A stretch of DNA of 64,000 nucleotides from Euwallacea fornicatus. Its lineage: Eukaryota > Arthropoda > Insecta > Coleoptera > Curculionidae. This document shows, piece by piece, positions 24,501-37,400 of this stretch. How positions within the stretch are numbered: the stretch's first letter is position 1; each line of letters opens with the position of its first letter. The stretch is from NCBI RefSeq assembly GCF_040115645.1, contig NC_089561.1, positions 2,418,001-2,482,000 of the forward strand. The letters run 5' to 3'. The position numbers and the translations under genes were made by a program. Below the pieces are notes generated by a model that was not told the DNA's origin, ran no database searches, and worked only from the letters and a program-made list of their open reading frames with translations.

Positions 24501-26105
24501 TGTATGTAACGAATCATTTTTCAGTGGCCTGGATGATCTATCTTGCATGCAATGTGTCCTCCTTCTAAAGCGCATAGCCCAAGGAGGGCGTACTGTGATC
24601 TGCTCAATTCACACACCAAGTGCCCGCATGTTTTCCGTATTTGATAACGTATTTATCTTGTCTTCAGGACAATGCATTTATCAAGGATTCGGACCTGATG
24701 TCGTTCCCTATCTGGCCAATGTAGGTTTGGATTGTCCCAAGAATTTTAATCCAGCAGATTTTAGTATGTATAGAAACCGTTTTTAACAATATTTAATAAA
24801 ATAAAGTGTGAATTTTAGTAATAGAAATAGCTTGCAAAGAATACGGAGACTTCCAAGACAAACTTGTATCAGCTATAGATAATGGAAAAATACGGTATTC
24901 TTGTAAATACGTTGCTGGAGCACCAGTATTAGAAGAAACTCAAGATTTTTTGGAACTTCAAACATTGGACATGCAGGATAACTCATTTGAGAACCAGAAA
25001 TGTAGTTGGGTGACACAATTCACAATTTTATTAATGCGAATGTGGAAACAAATGTGGAGAGATAAGGTAAAAATTCTACTCTACAAAACTTTGTTTCTTG
25101 GCAATATAGTGAATTCAGGCTATTTTTGTCCAGTAATTCCATAGGATTTAATTCTAGAACTATTTACTCTTGCGAACAATCCTGCACATTATTCTGGGAT
25201 GTCTCATGGGAACTCTTTACCTCGGAATGGGCAAAGACGGCTCAAAAACTGTATTCAATTTTGGACTTTACTTTGCTTGCTTGATATTCTTCATGTATAT
25301 TCCCATGATGCCTGTTCTACTACAGTGTATTTTAATATGAATGGTAATTTAATATTCAAATGTACCTAATAGATTATATTACAGTCCCAAAAGAGTACCA
25401 ACTAATCAAGCGTGAACATTTCAACAAATGGTACAGACTTAGCGCCTATTTCTCAGCACTTACCGCTTCCACTTTACCAGTACAGTTAGTGCTGGGTTCC
25501 CTTTACTTGACCTTAGTTTATGTGCTAACTGACCAACCAATGGAGCTAGATAGAATAGGGAAATTCTATTTTATCTGTATTTTAACCGGAACCATATCAG
25601 AGAGCTTAGGACTGCTTATTGCGTCTCAATTTAGCTTGATGGTAAAATCACTTTTTTAATTTCATAAAGTTAAAGATATTTACTATCAGTATTTCAGAAT
25701 TCAATGTTTCTGGGACCTGTAGTCGCAGTTCCCTTCATGCTATTGGCAGTTTATGGTTTCGGTAGCGGCTATGACAACATTCCCCCTTTAATTAAATTTG
25801 CAATGCACTTTAGTTACCTTCGCTACTCTCTTCAAGGACTGATGGCCACCATGATGACGAATAGAGAGAAACTTAAGTGCCCGGATGAGGTGGAAATTTG
25901 CGTATGGACTGATTTGAAGCACTTCATGGAAGATATGGGCATGGAGAAAACAAAATTGTGGCTGGATATTACGACTTTAGTGGCGATTTATTTCGTGTTT
26001 AGGGGGGGATTTTATTATTTACTTAAACAAAGATTGTCACCAAATAAGACATTTATTGCTTTGAGATATATTGGACGGATTATTAAATCACGTATTGCAC
26101 GGTAA
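18556..26105 (+). CDS. ABC transporter, subfamily G half-transporter
   Basis: ATP-driven membrane exporter that works as a dimer; ABCG1/4-like members move sterols, lipids or other hydrophobic molecules. Exons: 18556-18652, 22269-22386, 22462-22651, 24301-24446, 24525-24763, 24819-25066, 25158-25326, 25385-25641, 25698-26105; phases close to 623 aa. The nucleotide-binding domain comes first, as in all ABCG proteins. It has Walker [10 protein letters not shown] (exon 2), the Q-loop in MQDNLMQP, signature LSGGEKKR, Walker B VLLLDEPT split by an intron, and the switch His in CSIHTPS. Membrane segments follow in the last three exons ([18 protein letters not shown] and several more), with a REHFNKWY motif typical of ABCG1/4. 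Two long introns (3.6 and 1.6 kb) hold no supported gene. The D-loop reads GLDDLS rather than the usual GLDS. Substrate is unknown. Confidence 0.92.
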
Positions 26106-27107
26106 TACAGACCTTTATTTCAAATATTCCTTACAGGCGGCAAAACTGCGAGAGTAGAGTTATCACTAGGAACACAATATAACTTTTAAAATGTAAGAAA
26201 AAAAATGCAATTTCCCAATTTTATTTTCCTTCTACGTTCAGCATAGGTCCTAGAGTAACGTTGACGCGCCATCCGCCTTCTTGCGGCGATGGCGGAACAT
26301 CGTTGCCGGTTCTTTAAATGACGCTAATGCCGATCGAAATTTAAATGCGTGCCTTTCACCATAGTGATTTATGCAATTTAGTTGAGGAAGGCCAAACCTG
26401 GGAACCCACAATATACAATTTTTGCGGAAATGAAAATCCCTCAGTTTTGACAAATGGTAGATGAAATGAGGAGCTGAGACCGTTCCAATAGACGTCAATT
26501 ATTCCGACAAACGCGCTGACGAGCGTCCCAGAATTTGCAGTAGTCTTGGCGCAGAACGGCAACATCGTTTCCCCGCCACAACAAGGTCGATGGTGTGTAT
26601 CATACATAAATAAATATCATTGCATCTCCACATCAAGTGTGGCTTTAACTCGAATGAAAAGGGTATTTTCTTGAAGATTAATCTTCAAATTAGTCTAATT
26701 ATCTTGAAAAATACAATTCCAGTGATGTAGAAACCGTGATGATTCACATGTGCATATCACCAGATAAGATAAACGTATAAATTAACACGTAAATACACTC
26801 AAGGTCTTGGGGGCGATTGCGCATTAAAGCTGAGCCTGGAGAAATCTAGGGGAATTTTTCAGAAGATTCCGCACCTCCCACACCCCGCAGCCAATCCTAG
26901 GTAGAAAAGGGGAACTACCGGATTCCCAAAAGCCCCACTTCAAGCTACACCCAGTCATTTATAGGTTGGTACTTCTTTGTAATTGGTTAAATTCCGTAAA
27001 GTGAGCCTACAAGTGCGCTTCAGTGACTTGAAAACTTCTAGATTGTTATAGGCACTGTTTTTAGTGTTTCCTTAGTGATATTTATTATATTTATATAACA
27101 CTAAGCT
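26106..27107. other. Intergenic region, 5' flank of Relish
   Basis: No gene supported. The overlapping antisense frames at 26250-26607 carry no domain. The stretch contains a cluster of kB-like motifs (26849-26927), listed separately, and runs into the Relish 5' UTR. Confidence 0.5.
26849..26927 (+). promoter_or_regulatory. Cluster of kB-like motifs upstream of Relish
   Basis: Three motifs within 80 bp resemble NF-kB sites (consensus GGGRNWYYCC and looser insect Relish sites): GGGGAATTTTTC at 26849-26860, GGGGAACTACC at 26909-26919, and CCGGATTCCC at 26918-26927, which reads GGGAATCCGG on the minus strand. They lie 180-260 bp before the Relish start codon. Autoregulation of Relish genes by NF-kB is known in insects; that these sites are used is inference. 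Confidence 0.4.
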
Positions 27108-30100
27108 ATGATGATGGAGCAATCATTTTCAGCTCCATTCAGCCCTATTAGCAAGTTTGATTGTTCATCCCCTCTGCAAACCATTGTGACTCCTAGTAAG
27201 TTTTTAGGTTAGAGTACAAATGATAGTCACTTTTATAGTTTAAGGTGTTCCTTATTTGCCCCACATCGTACATTTGTTCTGTGATACCAACATCTTTCCA
27301 TTCCCAAAATGTTTATTGGAAACATTTTCTTAGATATGGCAACATTTCCAACTCCCCCATCAAGCAGTGGTGACTCTCCCCAACCAATTTACTTTGTGGC
27401 GTCGCCAAATTCAAATAGCTTCACTTCTCCTGAGTCAAGCCAACATTACATACAAGCTCAAATTCTGCCCTCTGACAGCCAAATGATAAAGCTAACTAAT
27501 GGAAACTTAGATAATGGTAAAGGACCTTAATTCCTTGTGTAATGTCAATTAAATCACATTTACAGCTCCCCGATTAAGTATTGTTGAGGAACCAACCAAT
27601 AAATTCCGGTTTCGATACAAGTCTGAAATGGCTGGCACCCATGGTAGCCTTTGTGGCATGAATTCTGATAAAGCTAGAAAGCAAACTTTTCCTGCAGTTG
27701 AGGTATTACATTACACTTCAAATTGATAATTCCTAGAAACCATTTCATGTTATAGTTACATAACTTCCCAGGCAAAGCAGTTATTAGATGTTCAATATAT
27801 CAATATAATGTTACTGAAGATTTCAAGCCTCATCCGCACAGGCTTATAATGAAGAGGGGCAAAGAAGAGTTTGATGATCCACATGATATCGTTGTAAGTC
27901 CAAATGCTGAGGATGGTTTTATAGCTCGCTTTCACAGTATGGGCATAATTCACACTGCAAGAAAAAATATTGTGGGTGAATTGGTGAGAAAAAAGTCCCA
28001 GTTGAAAAGAGAATTGATTGCCACTTTGGAAGGTAATACACGAGATTTGACTATAAAGGAAATAACAGAGGTGAGTGGGATATGTGTGATATTCAAAAAG
28101 GATGGAAGAAACCATTGGTAAATGGCTTCTTTTGAACCTTTAAAACGGTTCTTCAACAGAAGGGAAGGAAATTTGTTATTTAAAATAGTAGTGCAGAGGT
28201 TTGCACATTGCAATTTCTTAAATTTATATACCTTATCTTAAATGAGTGTAGATGGAGTTAATAGAGTAAGTACCCACTGCTCTCATATGTTTGGAAAGTA
28301 CCACTAATTCATCATTCAGGACTGTGACAGCAATCATCTGTTGTTGACTTTGTTGCGTTGAAATTAATTTCAACTAATTTATACTGTCTACATCTTTATC
28401 TTTGATTAATACATTATTTTATATTGTCTATCTTGGCGAAGTGTGGAGGGTGTCAATCCATTGATATTAACGTTTAATTTTTGACACGGAAGCCGTTTTG
28501 GTTTTGGATTTTCTGTCAAAACTGTTCTTTTGTACATTTAGCATATTGATTTTAAAATTGATTTTTTAGTGTTAAAAACTCAATTTTTCTCACGTTTGTG
28601 CTCTTGCTGCTTTTCCTTTGAAGATGTAAGTATTTGTTAATATTGTGACTTTTATGTCCTTAATCGCATCAAACTGCAATTCGACTTTAACATTCTCTCA
28701 TTAATTAAACAATCTGGAAACGTGTAGAATATATTGTATATTCCGTCTCTAAAAATCCCACAAGTGTTACCGTATCTCTTCTGAGGTTTCTATAAAAATA
28801 TAACTGATTGCAATGAGGTCTGAATTTCCAATACTACTTTATGTATTTCTTGGTCTTCTTCCTTAGTCTAATAAAAACATTTTCTTCAAGAGTGGACTAA
28901 TATTCAAAGTTATGTGTGTTAAATATGGACAGATAATAAACAATTTGGTTTTGTGACTCCTATGATATTATCACATGTCTTGATATTTAAACTTAGTTAT
29001 AACACAGTGGTATACTGTGGACTCTACTGTTTTCATGTTTATATTTGCTAATGTACAGGACACATAACTGGCATGCAGCAGTAATTTTATAGTTGTTGAT
29101 TCAAATAAGTGTTGAATAAGGTTTGTTTACATCAGTTTTTAATCCAGTTAAAAGTTATCAATTGATAATTAAAATAAATTAATCATGTCTCTTCTGAACG
29201 CTCCGTTTAAATTAAATTAAGTGGTCATCTATTTATTTCGCAACCGCTGTTTAAGATTATATTTGGATAGGAAGGAAATGTCAATTAGTGTGTGTTTGTT
29301 GGACAATAAGCTGGATGACAAAAAATTTGATATGATATCATCTGCAGCAATTTAACATGTCACCCAATCCAAAAATGTTTAAGGTACGTCTCTAACATCC
29401 AGTTTGTAAGCAATCCCTAAAATAGATTTGATAATCAAACTGTTAGCAAATTGATAAATTGCTTTCTCAACAGCTGACCAAACAATCAGAATTAGTCAAA
29501 GAAGGCAAATTTATGAACTGCGCGCCTCTGATTCTCATCAGGACTGCTCACCATTGCCAAAATTAAACAGTGCTATTTTGTTCTCTTCAAAATACTATTT
29601 ATACGATAAAACCCGTTCAAGTTTAGTATACCTTGTTTGCATAAGTGACTCACTACTTGATTCTTATCAATATAGCTTTATAAACAATAATTCAGTTTAT
29701 ATAATGGATTTGTATATAAATGTTTTTAAAATCTAATGTGTCTCATTCCCATTATCACTAAAATTTGAAGCAAAATTTTCTGGTTCTATTGAAATTTAAC
29801 GCATTAGTATATATATTGAAAAGCTTTATTATCATTCAGTGGTGAACTTTCCTTCAATTGGAAATGAGTGAGAAGTTTTTTCCATATGTAAGTGTTCTTT
29901 ATCCATTCTATTTATGATTTAAAATCAATAATCCACTTAAAGAATTGCACATTTCCAAGAAAAAGATTCCTACTATTCACAGAAAAGATAAGGCTTTGTT
30001 TATCAGATATTTGTGGGTATTATATACATGCATGTAGTGGATTAATGTCGGTATATATTTACAGTATTTATGTAATAAATATGAGTTTTGGTGACTTTAC

Positions 30101-33100
30101 CTAGTGCTAGCCTTTCTTAATTTAAAGTACTATGTATATGCAGAGTTTGTGCAGTAAATATAAATGAAAACTAGATATTCCTAGAGAATAATTGTTGTGC
30201 TGTATTTCAAGTAGTTCAGTCAGTGCTATTTGGTTAGTATTGAAACAAGTTTTTTTTTTCCTTGTTAAGCTGACTGAAGTTAGTACATATTCTAATTTGG
30301 TTACAGAGTCATGAAAATTACCCCTTATGCCGAATCTTCAAGCGTAGCCTCACTAAGAGAAGGTTTGTAATAATTTGTCTAATTCCATTCGCAAATCAGT
30401 GCGGAACTTCTTGAATAGTCTTATACCAATCTTGCAAGTAGAATTTGTAACTGCACTCTAGTTTGAATATTTGCAAATTTATTTGTGCTAATCGAACAGT
30501 TAATGTGGGTTTGTTTATCTGATTTCGTTATGGCTTTAATGAATTTTTGAAAGCTCGTTAAACTGCGATTATATAAATATTCTCAATTTATGTATTAATA
30601 AAAAAAAATTATTGCACAGGTTGAATATCAGATAAATAACACTGTCAAAAAACTGATTATGCACTAAAATATATTGCTATTTAGCAGGTTTCGATATGGA
30701 TTATATCACTGATGACGACGATATGTCTAACTTTGAAGATCCTTCTCATCTCTCAGAGAATAAGGAAGAAGGTACAAACAAGTCTCCTTTCCTAGTTGAA
30801 CAACCGGCTTTTAAATTAAATGCAAATGGATATCTCTCGTGGGCAGGAAGCATGTTCCATCCGAGAGTTATCTGAGTGCGTTTATAATGAGCGAATACAT
30901 TTAAACTTGATTTCAGATTAAGGGATTGGCCGAACAAGAGAGCAAATCCATTAATTTGAATATTGTTTGTCTCAGATTTGATGCGTTTCTTATTAAAAAT
31001 GGCATTCGAAACCCGATTTGCCCGCCGGTATTCAGTCACGGCATTAATAATCTAAGTAAGTATATTTATCTTCTTGCTCTTTCGTAACAGACAAATCGGT
31101 AAGTTGTTAAGAGAAAACAGTAGTTTGAGCACAGGACATCACACTGCATTACAACATTATTTTCTCGTTTAGAATGTGCTTTAACTGGCGATTTAAAAAT
31201 AGTGCGCATGGATCACTGCACCAGCCCTGCAAGAGGCGGTAAAGAGGTGTTTTTGCTAGTCGAGAGAGTCACCAAAAGTAGGCCGCATTATATTTTTTTT
31301 TCTATATATCTAATACTCGCCCATTCCACCTAATAGAAAATATAAAAATCCGATTTTTTGAATTGGACGATGACGAGCAGGAAGTATGGGAAGGATGGGG
31401 CCGATTCAGTGAGCTCGACGTGCATCACCAATACGCTATTGTCCTTAAGTAAGAAGAAAATAAAAAGGAGAAATGCGGGGAATGCTCAAAAAAGTCATAC
31501 GTTTTAGGACCCCCCCTTACGATAGGGACCCATACATAAGCCATCCCGTGCAGGTGTTCATGGAGTTGGTCAGACCTTCAGACAACGCCAGGAGCGAATG
31601 GAAAGAATTTAGGTTTGTCCCCAACAACGAATTTAAGCCTGGTTCCAAGAGGCCTAGGTCGAGTTACGAATCGCCTTCAAGTTATAATAGCGGCAGGTGG
31701 GTTATTGAGAAGCATTTGACAGCCTGCTAAATATTTTGAAGATTCTAAAAGCAATTTTAAATGTTTAATATCGATGTACCATTTAGTGTGTGCAGCAGCG
31801 AATTGCCGGCTACGATCCCCAACACCGTCGCAGCCATGCACGTGCATCAACATTCCACCAGTTCTTTGCCCAGTGCAAACAGCTGGAACCAAAACGAGTT
31901 ATTCACAGATTATCAGCTGGAACGTGCCTTGAGCGACATGGATTCGGCCGAGTTTGACCATTTGTTTGGCATGTTCGAGCCTACCCTGCCCAATGACGAT
32001 AACACAACGGACGGGCCTTCTGCAATTTCCAACCAATTAAATCACATGCACATCAACAAAAATGGAAGTCCTATTATTAGGGTCGAGCACCAGATGGAGG
32101 CCTCCAACAGACTGGAAAAGAGGGCGGTGTTTAAGTAAGACTGACAAATTTGTTTAGATTATTGCAAAAACTGTTTATTGCTTTGATTCAGCGATTACAA
32201 TGCACTCAATCAAATGCAGTTGCACGAGCGAACGAACGCGCCAACTGTTATCAAACTTGAAGTTGCTTATGCGGATATAAAGAAAGCAGAACGCACCTAC
32301 AACGAGCTGAGGAGTTTCATAAAAACCTCCGATGCACATCAACGCGCTCCCGAAGTGTTGGAGCACCATTTCGGGGAAGAGGTGGGCAAAGAGAGGAGGA
32401 ACAAGTGAGTTTTTAACTGGTTTTGAAAGCAATATTTGTGTTTTTGGCGTCGAAGTACAAAATATTCAAAATTTTTCCGAGTCCAAAGCGATCTAAACTT
32501 AACTCTATGTCGCATGAATTATTTTTCAGCGCCCTTCATGTATTCGTCAGTCTGAACCGCAAAGATGAGGTAACGTTCATCCTGAAAATGTTCGTGTTGT
32601 CTCGCAAATTCAGATTGACGAACGTCCCCAATGCGGACAATTTAACGCCCCTGCATATCGCAGTGCAGTGCCGCAACGAGGAGTTTGTCTCTTATTTGCT
32701 ACACTGCCAGGCAAACCCTATGAAGCAGGACAGCAATGGAAAGACTGCTCTTCATACTGCCATAAAATGTTCGTCTACACTGGACATGCTCGAGCTACTA
32801 TTACGTGATAAACAGTGCAAAGATCTCATTGATTTGGAAGATTATGGTAAGCAGTTCTTTTGCGTAACTGCAATAGCACTGGGCGTTCAACGACAGTGGT
32901 GTTTGGGGTGCTCGTATGCCTCGTAACATAACAGTTAGTTATACATTAATAATATAAAGATAAACGACGGAACGTGTATAAGAAATCTATTGTTGTTATC
33001 TAAATCGAAATTAATCTCTCACTTCCCGCATTTAGATGGTTATAGTCCCTTAAATTTGGCCGTCGAATGCCGTAATATGACGGCGATGAAACTGTTGTGC

Positions 33101-33955
33101 CAAAATGGAGCTGATGTGAACAAAAGGCACCAGAAAAACGGTTTTACTCCGTTGAGAATCGCAATTGAAAACCAATACGTCGAGGCCATTCAGTATCTCC
33201 TACAGCACGCAATGTTTGAGTATGAGTTGCAAAACGATTTTAACAATTTGTCGCCGTTTGAGGCGGCCACCATAAAAAAATGCAACTCCGAAGTCATGGA
33301 AGTGATCAACAGATACATGGCAAGTGGTCTGATGGTTGTCACCTCGGGGGTGTTTCATCGATAATGATATATTTCAGAACGACAACAGCAAGTCCGTGAA
33401 GTTTGAATTGAAAAAAGAAATTGAAGAGGATGACGAAGAGGACGAAGAAATTGAAGAGGTAAAAATGGAAATTTGTCACATGTATGAAGAAGAAACACAT
33501 GGAGGGGTTTTCTTATTTATTTTCATAGGACATTGAAATGAGGTCTGAAACGATCTGTCCGGTGTTTTCACCAGATCAACTTTACACCGGTTTGAAACTG
33601 TTGCCTCCACGATGTCTGGACGAGGTTTCCGCCCTTTTAGACGAGAGTGGAAAGTATCTAGAACTGGCAGATTTGCTGGATTTGAGCCATTTACTTCAAA
33701 CTGGAGCCATTTCAAGCGACAGAAGCATCAGTCGAAATTTACTACAATATGCCATCGAGGTGAGGATTTAAGGACGAAATTTGTGTCATTTTATGTGGAG
33801 GTTTAGGGATCTTAACTTTCCGCTTTGATCTTTTATAGAAGGACAATGTGAAAATCTTAGATATCCGAACTTTCCTTGAAAATTTGGATGAACACAAAGC
33901 AGTTGCCGTAATGGACAGAACAGCGAACGATTTACTGCTGCTTAGCCGCAGTTAA
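27108..33955 (+). CDS. Relish: Relish, NF-kB (Rel homology plus ankyrin repeats)
   Basis: NF-kB precursor of the IMD immune pathway: it is cut, and the Rel half enters the nucleus to switch on antimicrobial-peptide genes. Exons: 27108-27195, 27334-27516, 27566-27702, 27756-28070, 30917-31055, 31173-31277, 31337-31448, 31508-31696, 31787-32134, 32192-32404, 32530-32846, 33036-33319, 33378-33458, 33529-33759, 33839-33955; phases close to 952 aa. Order: Ser-rich N-terminus; RHD DNA-binding half with the RFRYKSEMAGTHGSLCG recognition loop (exons 3-5); IPT/dimerisation half (exons 6-8) ending in a basic SKRPRS nuclear signal; linker; ankyrin repeats (exons 11-12, e.g. LTPLHIAVQ, KTALHTAI, YSPLNLAVE, FTPLRIAIE); acidic EEDDEEDEE stretch; death-like C-terminal domain (exons 14-15). 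The intron after exon 12 uses a GC donor. AATAAA lies at 34121. The gene converges on a Pvr-like gene. Confidence 0.95.
28440..28627 (+). promoter_or_regulatory. Possible internal promoter and non-coding exon in Relish intron 4
   Basis: A pyrimidine-rich stretch (CTCTTGCTGCTTTTCC near 28602) is followed by a consensus donor (GTAAGTATT at 28626). It resembles a short non-coding first exon. A further ATG-bearing donor-ended stretch lies at about 29354-29382. These would supply the 5' end needed for the alternative exons at 30307 and 30688. Weak evidence; no TATA box seen. Confidence 0.2.
30307..30362 (+). other. Possible alternative first coding exon of Relish (I-kB-type isoform)
   Basis: Inside the 2.8-kb fourth intron, the acceptor TTGGTTACAG precedes 30307, an ATG lies at 30311, and a GT donor (GTTTGT) follows 30362. 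From the ATG it reads KITPYAESSSVASLRE and ends in phase 1. It joins in frame to the next candidate exon (30688-30771). It could instead belong to an unrelated nested gene, since the protein sequence is not recognisable. Confidence 0.45.
30688..30771 (+). other. Possible alternative second exon of Relish (acidic N-terminus)
   Basis: Bounded by the acceptor TTTAGCAG and a donor GTACAA. Read on from the 30307-30362 exon it encodes DMDYITDDDDMSNFEDPSH and a NKEE stretch, ending in phase 1. That is the phase of the normal junction into exon 31173-31277, so skipping exon 30917-31055 gives a 710-aa protein with the IPT half, linker, ankyrin repeats and death-like domain but no DNA-binding half. I-kB-type Relish transcripts of this general kind have been described in Aedes mosquitoes. 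Use in this species is inference. Confidence 0.45.
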
Positions 33956-34499
33956 ACAGCAAATTGGTGAGCGAAAGTATCAAGAATCAAGAATTCGAGA
34001 CTTGTAAGCAGCCAGAAAGTGTAATACAAAGATTTTGATGTGATACTTTTTATCGGGTTCGTTCATATGGCATCAAATGAACTATTGATATTTCTTTAAA
34101 GTAAGTGAATATTACGAGGTAATAAATCGTAGTTTTATTTTTACATGTTAATTTTGTATCTGTTTTCATACTGTGAGTCGTGGTAGTTATGTTCCTCGTT
34201 TTCCCTCTTATCTTATGTGTACAGTCTGTTAAAAATAATAAATATAAAACTAAAATATTTCTTAAAAAAAAAGATTATTCCGGCGGCACTGTTCTACTTT
34301 GTGCTCTCCAAGGACAGATATGAGGGTTTTTCTTGTTCAATAAGACTGACTTACTACATTTATTTCATCAGTGGAAAATTCTAGAAATAATAAAAAATAT
34401 GATAAAAAAATAAGTTTATAAAAAAACTTTCAAACTGTATCTTTGCAACGTCATTGACATTAACTTGACAATAAATACTACAAAACTCACATGAAATAT
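33956..34499. other. Shared 3' region of two convergent genes
   Basis: The 544 bp between the Relish stop and the stop of the Pvr-like gene on the other strand. It holds an AATAAA at 34121 for Relish and AT-rich sequence with minus-strand poly(A)-signal-like words. The two 3' UTRs must be short or overlap. Confidence 0.6.
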
Positions 34500-37400
34500 T
34501 TACACATCCGTGGATTTCCAATAACCAATTCCACTATTTACATTAACTAAATCTAATTCGCTCGATTCCTTATCCAAATTTCTATTTACAAGATTTTTGT
34601 ACTCTGGCATCGTAATGTAGTTGTCGGGTATTTTCCCCTCGTTGTTTATCGCATACTGCAGTTGGTACATAGGATTCGAGACACTATTTACGGGAGTAAT
34701 GGGGGTTAAATACCCAGTTTCACTGTCTGATTCGTTGTGGGAATGCAGCATTGGCCGCAATTCCTGCGACCCTAGGTTGGCAAAATCATATAGATACCCA
34801 TTTAAAGCCGTTATCTCGATCTTACCTATGTTTGTCTCTCTTCTTTTCCCAGCGTGAAAATTAAACACGTCATGGCTTTTTGAATCCATTGAAAGGTATT
34901 CTTGAGATTGAGGCCGAGTTTCATTGTCTGAAGTTGGAAATACTTCAGCATTGATGTAGTGAGGGGCCGGAGTAGAGAGTACATCAAATGAAGGGGGGCT
35001 CAACATTCCCAAATAGTCACTACCCTCTTTGTCTTCCACGTTTTTTTGAACGTAGGAGTTGTTTAAATCTATATAATGCTGTGGCGAGATTTTTTTTTTT
35101 AAATAAAGACAGCTATAATAACATTGATTTAAAGGTATATTGTACCTCTCGCACACTTTCTTCTAAGCTGGTTCCTATAATTCTAGACAGTTTAGTGAAG
35201 GACGGCCTGGCAAGGGGTTTGGTGTTCCAGCAGTCTAGCATGAGTTTATACCTGGTGATCAATAAGAAGATAAGCGAGTTTCCAGTATAACAAAACGAAA
35301 TATAATGTATCAGAGAATTTGAGTGCCATATTTGGCGCTAAATTCACTTGGAACATTTCGTTTGAACTTTAAACTTTTACATTTCTTTCGGGGCATATAT
35401 AGGGGTCTCCATTCGGTACCCCTCGACCAATTTATGGTACAATCTCTCGTCTGCTTCCATCCCGGGATACGGAGACCGCGCCAAGGAGAAAAACTCCCAC
35501 AAAACTACTCCATAGGACCATACATCAGACTGGGTCGAAAAAACCCTGTCACGAATAGACTCAATGGCCATCCATTTCACTGGCAAAGGATTCTAAAATA
35601 CGGTAAATAATTGCGAATGATCTGGAACAAGCCTTGAAACTTACATTTCCTTTTTTCTTATAATTGTTGTCATTGTACATAGTTTTCGCCAATCCAAAAT
35701 CGCAGATCTTCACTATGTTTCCATCGGCCAGAAGGATGTTCCTGGCAGCCAAATCTCCATGCAAAACTTTCCTGGAGGCTAAATACTCCATTCCTCTAGC
35801 CACTTGGAAGGCCCAAGCGAGGAGGTCTCTTGTGGAGATAGGTTTCACATTGCCTTTATAATCTCCCCGGTAGTTGTATCTCCACTCCGGTTGGATGCTG
35901 TTGTTGCTGTTGCTTAACATAACGCTGTCGTCGCCTAAAGAGTACATCCAACGATTAATCAGGATCGACGGCCAAGTCACGTTTTTTTCGACTTACCGAC
36001 TGAAGTGATTTGGGTATTAGCACTATTTATCCTATAGTCTTGCATGGACTGAGATCTCATTGTAGACCGCCTGAAAATCTTTTCATAAACCATAAATATT
36101 TTAGAAGGTTTATTATATACCGAGTTTCTCCCGAAACCGAATGCGATCTGTTGTATGGTTTATTCAAAATATCAGCCCCAATGTTGTAATCGATATTGCC
36201 TGTTACCGGATCCACCTGATTGATAAAGCTGTCTCTGTGCTTAAATAAGTAGTTCTGAAGGTTCCCAAATCGACAGTATTCTACTATAACTAAAAGTTCT
36301 CCTGAAAATAAAGTTATTTAGTCGGCTGCATCTAAGTTAATCGATCAACGCGATATACGTTTTGCCACGTTTTTGGTGCAGGCACCGATCAAATTGACAA
36401 CGTTGATATGCTTCCCCAAATGGATCATGATCTTCAGCTCAGACGCCAAAGCTTTAATATACGATTGGTCAGCGTTTTTCTTAACCATTTTAACTGCGAC
36501 AATACTGGTCGGTTCTCCATCTATAATTCCTCTGGCTTCAGCTTTTAAAACTACTCCAAAGGCCCCTGATCCCAATTGTTTGCCTAAATGAATTGAAAGG
36601 GATTTGCTATATAAGGTACCAAAACTCTGAAGAGTAAATATGGCAAAGTCCATCAAACCCACATTCATATCAACAATTTTTAGGACTTTCAAAGACCCCT
36701 CGTAACATTTAGTAGAAGTAGATCGAAAGGCCTTTGTTCTCTATGTCTCTCTTACTCGTCTTATATATATTTTTTTATTTGTTTATGCCCTTTACTAACG
36801 AGAGCAAGACATTTACGAGGTCTGCATTATCTTACCCAATTTCAATCGTTCTATTGGGAATTCGAATTTTTTGTTATAGGGCAATAGCTCTGCTTGGTCA
36901 TCAATGCCCAATTCTGGATTTAAATTGTCTGGATTTCCATTATGAAAGTTCTCGAGGCCCAGTAATTTCAATTCTCGTCGCAATTCCTATATGCAACAGA
37001 CAGTTTTCAAGATAGTAAGTGTGCCAACAAGTAGACTTACCCTTTCTTTTTTTATCCTAAAAATTATGTAAATGAGGGCAATCAATAATAAGAGTCCTAT
37101 TACCCCAGTGATGTAATAGTAAATAGTTACTGATACTGGTTTTACTGTAAGAAATTGTTAACGTTTAAGTTACTTGAAGAAGTTAAATTTACCTTTGAAT
37201 TTAAGACTGGCATTCCTGGAATCCATCCCCAAAGTATTAAATGCTTCACATCGATACACGCCTTCATCATTTACTGTGGTCTTCGCGAAGCTTAGAACCT
37301 TATTGTTGTTCTCAAAAGTAATTCTCTCTGATGGAACCACGGCAACTCCTTCCTAAAATCATTTTTAGTAGCGTGATTTTATTTAGAAATCAATAATCTT

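Noticed and set aside
26250..26607. Two antisense frames upstream of Relish
   Set aside because: No recognisable domain or splice partners; overlap in different frames.
29354..29736. Small open stretches in the Relish intron, one spliced frame of about 39 codons starting MSPNPKMFK
   Set aside because: Splice sites are plausible but the peptide is short and unrecognised; could be leader exons of the alternative transcript. Not called as a gene.
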